Positions 26,114 to 32,341 of a DNA stretch of 64,000 bases are shown piece after piece. Position numbers and translations under genes: made by a program. The notes below the pieces were generated by a model, which saw nothing but the letters and a program-made list of their open reading frames with translations, was not told where the DNA came from and did not search any database. Source of the stretch: Geoanaerobacter pelophilus (lineage in GTDB: Bacteria; Desulfobacterota; Desulfuromonadia; Geobacterales; DSM-12255); NCBI RefSeq assembly GCF_018476885.1, contig NZ_JAHCVJ010000002.1:186001-250000 (forward strand). The letters run 5' to 3'. Numbering within the stretch: the stretch's first letter is position 1; each line of letters starts with the position of its first letter.

Positions 26114-26492
26114 GATCCAATAACTCCTTTTCATAGGCGATCATCTTTTTTGCCACTTTCAGTGCCTTGTAATATTCAGCCACCAGGATATGCTCCCCAA
26201 TCTCATCGATAAAGGGGATCATGGTTTTGACTGCATCGGTCAGCTCTCCTACCTGTTTCCAGTAGATCGCATGATAGCGCGCTAGGTTCTGTTCATCTAG
26301 GTACATGAGCTGCACGGTCAGATAGATCCTCTTGCACGGGGTATCGGCATCCTCCTCCTTGACAATGTCCTTTTCCCGCAGCACCAGGACATTGTTCTCG
26401 ACGAAAAAGGTAGCCGGCTTGTCCCCGTTCTGGATGACAGCCCCACCCAGTATCATCTTCTCATGCGGCTTCAATGCTATCTTGAGAGACAT
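26094..26492 (-). CDS. flbT: Flagellin mRNA regulator FlbT
   Basis: A 132-residue FlbT-family protein: MSLKIALKPHEKMILGGAVI, then FFVENNVLVLREKDI, CKRIYLTVQLMYLDE and LVAEYYKALKVAKKMI. In Caulobacter FlbT binds the flagellin mRNA leader and promotes its decay. Here it lies two genes downstream of the flagellin and directly upstream of flaF. GAAGGAG precedes the ATG. Its own leader has an inverted repeat (26520-26537). Confidence 0.88.
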   Translation of the reverse strand: MSLKIALKPHEKMILGGAVIQNGDKPATFFVENNVLVLREKDIVKEEDADTPCKRIYLTVQLMYLDEQNLARYHAIYWKQVGELTDAVKTMIPFIDEIGEHILVAEYYKALKVAKKMIAYEKELLDHAKGRV

Positions 26493-26519
26493 GAATCAGC
26501 TCCTTCAAAATTTTGGAGA

Positions 26520-26537
26520 AGGTCACGATTTTGACCT
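26520..26537 (-). repeat. Inverted repeat in the flbT leader
   Basis: AGGTCA, six bases, TGACCT: a perfect 6-base inverted repeat, 28-45 bases before the flbT ATG. Closer to the start, CTTCTCC and GAAGGAG can also pair, which would cover the ribosome binding site. It may be an operator or an RNA hairpin; no regulator is identified. Confidence 0.4.
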
Positions 26538-26620
26538 GAGATAAACTGACATGCTTTCTTCACTTAACAACCTGAAATCTTTATAATTTACAGCGGCAGC
26601 ATCGATAATCCGACTAATTA

Positions 26621-26672
26621 AAAACAAAAACAGGGTGAAGATTGCACGAGCCGTGCCGCCTTCACCCTGTTT
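26621..26672 (-). terminator. Intrinsic terminator after the flagellin-linked unknown gene
   Basis: Read on the minus strand, a 12-base arm (plus 26660-26672) AACAGGGTGAAGG pairs with CTTCACCCTGTT, and TTTTTGTTTTTAATTA follows. The long stem with a T tract 20 bases after the stop at 26694 would end the flagellin transcript before flbT. Confidence 0.92.
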
Positions 26673-26693
26673 GATCTACAGCCACTTCTTTGT

Positions 26694-27416
26694 CTAAAGG
26701 CCTTTGAGTACCTCGCTGAAACGAGTGGCAATTGGTAACTGCTTGGCAGCGAGCTGTTGAGCCGTAGACTGGCTAAGCAGGACAGCCGACTGCTCTGATC
26801 CCTGAGGAGACAAGCCAAGCTGCTTCTCCAGCGCTGAGCGCCTGCCGGCAAGGCCGGCCTGCATGGTACTCACTGCGGAAAGTGCCGCACCAACTTCGGT
26901 ATCGGTCGCCTCAGCCGGACCGGACGGAACAAGGGGAGCGATAATGACCCCTTTGAACATGTCGGCCCAAATCTTGGTCGCCTCCCCCTTGGACGGATCC
27001 GGGGGAATGGTCATCGCCTCGATCTGATCGCGGATACTGCTGATGCTCATCAGATACTGGACGCGTTTCTCACTCCCATACGGGAAAGGAGGGTAGCTCT
27101 TGACAATGCTGCTGAGCGCCTCTTTCATCTCCTCCAGTTTCTTATCAACGGCAGCAGAGACATGAACAGTCCGTGCCTGGGCTGACCGCGTGGTATTGTC
27201 TTCCTGGATGGAGTTGAGACGAAGCGCGCTTGTAGCATCGCTGCTATTTTCGGTGACATCCGTCTTCTGCCATGGAGCTAGCGCCTTGAGCGAAGAAGAC
27301 TGAGATGATTGCTGCTGGTCAACGGTTTGAGAGGTTTTTGTAGTGGCAGCGGCTTGTGCCGCAGTGTTGGCCATGTTCGTTACAGCCTGATCATTCTTGA
27401 GCGGTTGTATTGTCAT
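26694..27416 (-). CDS. Protein of unknown function downstream of flagellin
   Basis: A 240-residue protein I do not recognise. The start at 27416 follows GGGAGGAAAA; the ORF extends to 27458 without a good site. The first 90 residues are Ala/Gln/Ser/Thr-rich and probably disordered (runs such as TAAQAAATTKTSQTV and QQQSSQSSSL). The rest is predicted helical, with KKLEEMKEALSSIVKSYPPFP and GSEKRVQYLMSISSIRDQI. It has the look of a secreted or chaperone-like axial accessory protein. It sits between fliC and a strong terminator, so it is probably expressed with flagellin. Confidence 0.7.
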   Translation of the reverse strand: MTIQPLKNDQAVTNMANTAAQAAATTKTSQTVDQQQSSQSSSLKALAPWQKTDVTENSSDATSALRLNSIQEDNTTRSAQARTVHVSAAVDKKLEEMKEALSSIVKSYPPFPYGSEKRVQYLMSISSIRDQIEAMTIPPDPSKGEATKIWADMFKGVIIAPLVPSGPAEATDTEVGAALSAVSTMQAGLAGRRSALEKQLGLSPQGSEQSAVLLSQSTAQQLAAKQLPIATRFSEVLKGL

Positions 27417-27485
27417 GGGTTTTTTCCTCCCGCCTCGGGAGTTGCCCTGGTCAGCCATCGGGTTATGACTGCTACAGGTAAATCC

Positions 27486-27510
27486 GGGAGGGGGCGTTCT
27501 GCCCCCTCCC
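27486..27510 (-). other. GC-rich hairpin after flagellin
   Basis: GGGAGGGGGC, a five-base loop and GCCCCCTCCC form a perfect ten-pair stem about 40 bases after the flagellin stop. The minus strand continues GGATTTACC, without a real T tract. It may protect the flagellin mRNA 3' end or cause partial termination before the next gene. Confidence 0.6.
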
Positions 27511-27547
27511 CATCATGCCGCCGGCATGCCGGTCGGCCCATTGGTTA

Positions 27548-29236
27548 CTAGAACAGTCTCAGAACTGCCTGAGCTGCGTCTGATGCCATCTTCAGTGAGG
27601 TTGTGCCCAACTGCTGACGGGTCTGCAGCATCAGCATGTTGGCGCCTTCCTCGTTCATATCGGCCAGTGTCAGGTTATCAGCGCCCTTGAGCAGGGTGTT
27701 GACCATACCGTCTGTGAAGTCCTGACGAATGGTAACAACGCTCAGGTTAGAAGCGAGGTTGGACGACTGGGTTCGCAGGGTGTTGATAGCAGTATTGAGC
27801 TGATTAACCGTATTATCGATGCCGGTATCGTCTGCCCAGCCGCCGGTAACTGCCGCGGTGGTGGTGGTAATCTGGAACTGGACTGCAGCACCGGTTGCAA
27901 CGCCGGAGGTAAAGGTCACAGTATTGCCGGTTACACTATAGCTACCAGTAGCAACGGCTGTCCCACCTACAGTCACGGAGGTAATTGCCTGGTTTGCCCC
28001 CAGCGCAGTTGTCCCGGAGAATACGGTCTGGTTGGTGCTTACCATTCCGCCGCCGGCAACGAAACCGGTGTTGTATTTATATGTAACTGTCCCGGAAGGA
28101 GGAATATCAGTGGCATTAAATACAATCTGACCGGTAGAGAGGGTATAGGTTCCAGTGGCAGCATAAACACCATCGACAAAAACCTCTACACCAGATGGAA
28201 GAGACTGAAGGCCTGAAGCAGTATCAGTTCCAGCAAGGTTGAAGGTAGTCAAGTTTGTTGCTACTGCACTGCCAGTGGCCATGTGAGAAGCGACAGCAAT
28301 GTCAAAGGAGATGGCTGCGCCTGTCGGGAATGTGCCAGTGGCTACGCCCGAGAAGTTAACTGTGTATGTGCCCGATGAATCATTTGCAATTGAAGCTTGT
28401 GCAGCAGCCAATGTACCGGCAGCACCTGTTACGCCATTGATATAAACTGCAGTAATAGTAATCATACCGGACGCCAGCAGGTTAGACCCGGTATTTCCAG
28501 CCGTTACGGCAGCCAAATCAATTGTAAACTGCTCTACACCGCTATTAATGTTTCCACCGCTGACGACAACAGCTGTTGAGCCGACATAATAGGTAGATGA
28601 TGCGATTGCTCCTGCCGGCAAACCGGCAGCAAGTGTCGCAGAGTGGGTAGCCACATTAGGTACGCCGGTTGCGGTGAAGCTGTCGCCCACTGCGCTGGAA
28701 GTGGTAGATGCAACAGCAACAGTTACCTGGGTTATCCCCATGCCGGTTGAAGAGGCGTTGAAACCGGAGACCGTGAGAGATGACCCACCGTTTTCATTAA
28801 AAAGGACAGTAAGATTGTCAGTGTTAAGGAAGTTTTTCCCTTTGTAGCCAGAGTCCAGGGCCAACTGATCGATCTGCGAACGGATGGTGTTGAACTGCTG
28901 GGCCAAGGTATCGCGGTTGGCGGTGTCGGCGGAACGGGCAGCCTGGGTAAGACCTTTGGCAGCTTCGATAAGGGCTGTGATAGCTGTGATCCCTTTGTTA
29001 GCGGCCTGCACGCCCTGCACAGCCTCGGTCATGCCGTCTTTACGAACGGTAAGGTCAGCGGCGCGCTGAGTATGGCTCTGCGCTGCGAAGAAGTTGGTCG
29101 GGTTATCGAGAGCGGTGTTGACCTTTTTGCCGGTTGAAAGACGATCTTGGGTTCTGTTGAGAAGGGTGGTGGTGCTCTGGAGGGAAATCAGGTTGTTCCG
29201 CATCCCTGCGGTCAAGGAAATGTCGTTAAGTGCCAT
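27548..29236 (-). CDS. fliC: Flagellin
   Basis: A 562-residue filament protein. The conserved D0/D1 ends are clear: MALNDISLTAGMRNNLISLQ with RLSTGKKVNTALDNPTNFFAA at the N-terminus and NEEGANMLMLQTRQQLGTTS with SLKMASDAAQAVLRLF at the C-terminus. About residues 150-465 form a surface-exposed insert rich in Ser, Thr, Ala and Gly with repeated beta-like segments, the likely site of glycosylation by Maf. The ATG at 29236 follows AAGGAG; the upstream ORF to 29308 is the leader. A consensus-like FliA promoter lies at 29391-29417. Confidence 0.95.
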   Translation of the reverse strand: MALNDISLTAGMRNNLISLQSTTTLLNRTQDRLSTGKKVNTALDNPTNFFAAQSHTQRAADLTVRKDGMTEAVQGVQAANKGITAITALIEAAKGLTQAARSADTANRDTLAQQFNTIRSQIDQLALDSGYKGKNFLNTDNLTVLFNENGGSSLTVSGFNASSTGMGITQVTVAVASTTSSAVGDSFTATGVPNVATHSATLAAGLPAGAIASSTYYVGSTAVVVSGGNINSGVEQFTIDLAAVTAGNTGSNLLASGMITITAVYINGVTGAAGTLAAAQASIANDSSGTYTVNFSGVATGTFPTGAAISFDIAVASHMATGSAVATNLTTFNLAGTDTASGLQSLPSGVEVFVDGVYAATGTYTLSTGQIVFNATDIPPSGTVTYKYNTGFVAGGGMVSTNQTVFSGTTALGANQAITSVTVGGTAVATGSYSVTGNTVTFTSGVATGAAVQFQITTTTAAVTGGWADDTGIDNTVNQLNTAINTLRTQSSNLASNLSVVTIRQDFTDGMVNTLLKGADNLTLADMNEEGANMLMLQTRQQLGTTSLKMASDAAQAVLRLF

Positions 29237-29390
29237 GGTGAAGCTCCTTTTCTGGAATTCGGTCTCGGCATTCTGCCGGCCGGTTGTCCCCATACGGGGT
29301 GCATGCAAGTGATTATGTCAGGCCTTCTTTTCTGTGATGATCCTCCTTTCCGGCCTTTTTAATCGTTTTTAAGGATTCATTGTTTAACCT
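29237..29390 (-). promoter_or_regulatory. Long flagellin mRNA leader
   Basis: About 150 bases lie between the FliA promoter and the flagellin ATG. Near its start the RNA has CCGGAAAGGAGGATCA, with several GGA triplets like those bound by CsrA, and nearer the gene are the pairs CCCCGTATGGGG and CCGGCCGG. No reading frame is supported. It is a candidate target for FlbT or CsrA, which is inference. Confidence 0.45.
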
Positions 29391-29417
29391 TTATCGACAC
29401 CCTTTCTGAAATCTTTA
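29391..29417 (-). promoter_or_regulatory. Sigma-28 (FliA) promoter of flagellin
   Basis: The minus strand reads TAAA, exactly 15 bases, then GTCGATAA. The consensus is TAAA-N15-GCCGATAA, so a single base differs. It is the only such match in the 414-base gap between flagellin and the PilZ gene. The fliA gene itself lies at 42042-42794. Confidence 0.88.
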
Positions 29418-29650
29418 GAAAAAAATTTACCATTTGAATATATTTTTTCACTTAATGAATTCTCAGTGCACGTCGATATGAACTAAGCACAGAGATGGAA
29501 TGAGCACAGATCTTGCTTTACCCCCCTTTGTGCTATGAAGACCTGAAGAGCAGAGCCTGGCGGTTGTTACCGGCGGGCCCTCCGAAGGCCTTGCACCTGC
29601 CTTTGCAGACATTGTCAAAAATATGAAAGCAATAGAGAGGCGTCAGCGCT
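29418..29650. other. Intergenic region before the PilZ gene, nothing firm
   Basis: The upstream half is AT-rich, the rest is not. No convincing sigma-70, sigma-54 or FliA promoter for the plus-strand PilZ gene was found, although TTGCAC and TTTGCA near 29598-29614 look like a poorly spaced sigma-54 site. Confidence 0.4.
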
Positions 29651-30433
29651 TTGACAGAAACGAACAGTATCTACAGCGCCTACCTGAGGCCGCAGCATCA
29701 GATCAGGGTTGGCTTCCAACTCCCAGACAACAACGTGGTTGACCTCAATGCCGTCGTATTATCCATAGACGGCAGCGTGCTCCACCTTGAGACATTCGGC
29801 AGCAGCACCGAGCAACTCGCCCAAGTGCCTGAAGGATCGCCAGCGATCATCCTCAGCAGTGAAAACTGGGCATTTTGCCGCTGTCAAGGTGTGCTTGAAG
29901 CGACTGTCGCCAGAAACTTCACGATAAAGCTGCGGGGAGAGCCGGAGATCCAGCAACGGAGAGAGCATTTCCGGATGGATGTATTCATCCCCATACTCTA
30001 TTCGATGCCTGATGAGCAGCAGATCAACAGCGTGGAAGGGATCTGGAAGGCGCGCAGGATGATGGGCGAATTCATTGACCCGCCAAAGGTGGTTCCTTTT
30101 CAGGGGAGTTTCAAGGTGCTTAACTGGGACAATGGGCCTGATATCGAACCAAGCAGAATAAACCTTAGTGGTGGGGGGCTCAGGGTCAAGACTTCCGAGG
30201 CGTTCGAGTCCGGCACCTATCTCAATATCAGCATATTTCTACCACTTGCGTCGATCAAGGTGATTGACGCCGTTGTTTCGATAATCCGCTCCACCGAAAT
30301 CCGCCTGACCCTTGACAACCGCCCGGCATTTTCTACTGCCATGAAGTTTGTCTTTCTGGCGGAACGCGACCGGGAAAATATCATCACCTATATTTTCAAT
30401 GAGCAGCGCAACACCCTGCGCAACCAGTTCTGA
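29651..30433 (+). CDS. PilZ domain protein
   Basis: A 260-residue cytoplasmic protein with an N-terminal YcgR-like beta domain (about 1-95) and a C-terminal PilZ domain that binds cyclic-di-GMP. QQRREHFRMDV is the RxxxR part and SRINLSGGGLRV the (D/N)xSxxG part of the ligand motif. The start is a TTG at 29651 with GAGAGG ten bases upstream; no in-frame ATG is better. It faces motB across 29 bases. YcgR-type proteins act as a flagellar brake by contacting the motor, so a role at MotA/FliG is likely. Confidence 0.85.
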   Translation: MTETNSIYSAYLRPQHQIRVGFQLPDNNVVDLNAVVLSIDGSVLHLETFGSSTEQLAQVPEGSPAIILSSENWAFCRCQGVLEATVARNFTIKLRGEPEIQQRREHFRMDVFIPILYSMPDEQQINSVEGIWKARRMMGEFIDPPKVVPFQGSFKVLNWDNGPDIEPSRINLSGGGLRVKTSEAFESGTYLNISIFLPLASIKVIDAVVSIIRSTEIRLTLDNRPAFSTAMKFVFLAERDRENIITYIFNEQRNTLRNQF

Positions 30434-30462
30434 CAGCTCGATCAGCCTCAATCATGGAGCCA

Positions 30463-31251
30463 TTAAGGTTCCATGGTCTCACTGCCGCCCGAAAGCAATA
30501 CAATATCGACCCGCCGGTTCTTCGCTCTTCCTTCCGCAGAGTCATTGTCGGCCACCGGCCTGAACTCTCCGTAACCGGCAGCCGACATTCGCTCCGGCTC
30601 ATAGCCATAGGCCTCTATCAGATATTGCACGATGTTGGTTGCCCTGCTGGTCGACAGCTCCCAGTTTGACTGAAATCTGCCGGACCGGATCGGGACATTG
30701 TCGGTGTGCCCCTCGACACGATAAGGGTTGGTGTAGTGGCTGAGTGATTCGGCAATCATCGCCAGCAGCTCCATGGAGTCCTTTTTCACGATATCGCTGC
30801 CGGAATTGAAAAAGCCTGCCTCTTTCAGGCTCACTGTCAGGCCCCGTTTGCCGATCTCAAGACCGACCTTGTCCTGAGCGCCTTTCTTAAGCAGATAGGC
30901 CTCGATGGACGCCTTTATTGCCAGAAGATCCTTTTCTTCCGCGTGCACCCGACCCTTGGCAATATCTTTGGGCTGTTTTCTCACCGGAGGAGGCATGACC
31001 TGGGGCTTGAGCGTCGGAATGATGCTGATATTGCCGGCGTCGATTACTGCCGGCTTCCCACCCAAGGATGTGGTGCTGTAACCGAAAGATTCGCGAATGG
31101 AGGCCATGACCTGCTCGACCTTTTTCTTATCGGTCTGCGACATTGCGTAGAGTGTAACAAAGACGGCAAACAGAAGCGTGATGAAGTCTGCGTAGGAGAC
31201 CAGCCAGCGCTCATGGTTCGGTTCTTTTTCATGCTTTTTCTTTTTAGCCAT
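30463..31251 (-). CDS. motB: Flagellar stator protein MotB
   Basis: A 262-residue stator subunit. One transmembrane helix near the N-terminus, WLVSYADFITLLFAVFVTLY, holds the proton-binding Asp22. The plug and linker follow, then an OmpA-like peptidoglycan-binding domain with RVEGHTDNVPI and NWELSTSRATNIVQYL, SAAGYGEFRPV and RRVDIVLL. It pairs with MotA encoded just upstream. The stop at 30463 faces the PilZ gene. Confidence 0.94.
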   Translation of the reverse strand: MAKKKKHEKEPNHERWLVSYADFITLLFAVFVTLYAMSQTDKKKVEQVMASIRESFGYSTTSLGGKPAVIDAGNISIIPTLKPQVMPPPVRKQPKDIAKGRVHAEEKDLLAIKASIEAYLLKKGAQDKVGLEIGKRGLTVSLKEAGFFNSGSDIVKKDSMELLAMIAESLSHYTNPYRVEGHTDNVPIRSGRFQSNWELSTSRATNIVQYLIEAYGYEPERMSAAGYGEFRPVADNDSAEGRAKNRRVDIVLLSGGSETMEP

Positions 31252-31260
31252 GAGTGGTCG

Positions 31261-32022
31261 CTATTTCTTTTCCGGTGCGTGTGCAGGAATGAACGCCCTG
31301 AGTTTCTGTTCGATGAAGTGCGGGTTCTCCCCGTTTTGTATGGCGATGAGGCCTTCCACGACCATCTGCCTGCGGAGCAGCTCGCTCTTGATCCGGTGTT
31401 TGATCTTGGTACCGATCGGGAGGCAGAAGATGTTTGCCACCACGAGACCGTAGATGGTGGCAACAAAGGCAACGGCGATACCGGCCCCGAGCTTGGAGGT
31501 ATCCGAAAGGTTACTCATAACAACGATAAGACCAAGTACCGCACCGATGATACCGATGGTAGGGGCATAGCCGCCGGCTGCTTCAAAAAACTCGGCGCTC
31601 CCTTTTTCATGCTCCTCGTATGAATCGATTTCGATCTCCATCGCCTCTTTCAGCTTCTGCGGGTCTATGCCGTCAACAACCAGAGAGATCCCTTTCTTGG
31701 TAAATGGATCTTTAATGCTCTGCGCCTCCTGTTCCAGGGAGATCAGACCGTTTCTTCTGGCCTTGGCCGCATAGCCGATCATATCTTTGATGATGTTCTC
31801 ATGTTTTTCAGTAGGCATGAGAAAAGCCATCTTGACATCTTTGAAAGCCTTAAGGACCACCGGCAAAGGAAAGCTGACGAATGCAGCTCCGAAGGTGCCG
31901 CCACAAACAATGATGGCGGCAGTCGGCTGGATAAGGGCCTTGATACTTAACCCCTCTTCAAGTGCGCCGCCGATGATCCCGCCAAAGGCGAGAACAAGTC
32001 CGATAATAGTAGCTAAATCCAT
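31261..32022 (-). CDS. motA: Flagellar stator protein MotA
   Basis: A 253-residue polytopic membrane protein that forms the ion-conducting stator with MotB. Four hydrophobic segments are seen: two near the N-terminus (TIIGLVLAFGGIIGG, PTAAIIVCGGTFGAAFV) and two later (PTIGIIGAVLGLIVVM, GAGIAVAFVATIYGLVVANI). The cytoplasmic loop between them includes RRNGLISLEQ, the MotA signature for FliG contact. It follows flbD by 36 bases and precedes motB by 9. Confidence 0.94.
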   Translation of the reverse strand: MDLATIIGLVLAFGGIIGGALEEGLSIKALIQPTAAIIVCGGTFGAAFVSFPLPVVLKAFKDVKMAFLMPTEKHENIIKDMIGYAAKARRNGLISLEQEAQSIKDPFTKKGISLVVDGIDPQKLKEAMEIEIDSYEEHEKGSAEFFEAAGGYAPTIGIIGAVLGLIVVMSNLSDTSKLGAGIAVAFVATIYGLVVANIFCLPIGTKIKHRIKSELLRRQMVVEGLIAIQNGENPHFIEQKLRAFIPAHAPEKK

Positions 32023-32058
32023 AAGTAGTCTCAGTTATCCCGGAAGTTTTTTAATTTT

Positions 32059-32325
32059 TTAATCCCGCTCCAGCCTGCAAAATGGACGATAGCTCTCAGC
32101 ATTGCGCCGCTGCAGATATTTCAGGGAAGAGTCATGAGTGACTCGCCTTAACACCTGGGCCTGCATCGACATTATCCGATCAATAATAACTCTGGCTGGC
32201 TCAAGTACCAGGTAGCGATTCCCATTCGAAAGCGTCAGATGGGTGTCTGGTGCTTCCTCTATCGTCTCAATCAGGGAGTGATTAAGATAAAATTCGCTCC
32301 CGTTCAATCTGGTAAGTCGAATCAT
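32059..32325 (-). CDS. flbD: FlbD/SwrD-family flagellar protein
   Basis: An 88-residue protein with the family pattern MIRLTRLNGSEFYLNHSLIETIEEAPDT-like start, then LSNGNRYLVLE and the helix ARVIIDRIM. In Bacillus SwrD raises stator torque, and the gene is commonly found just before motA, as here. The last 25 residues are basic and polar. This FlbD is not the Caulobacter transcription factor of the same name. Confidence 0.85.
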   Translation of the reverse strand: MIRLTRLNGSEFYLNHSLIETIEEAPDTHLTLSNGNRYLVLEPARVIIDRIMSMQAQVLRRVTHDSSLKYLQRRNAESYRPFCRLERD

Positions 32326-32341
32326 GCAATGCCCCTTAACA

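Noticed and set aside
29590-29620. Sigma-54 promoter for the PilZ gene
   Set aside because: TTGCAC and TTTGCA are present but the key GG of the -24 element is lost and the spacing is one base too long.
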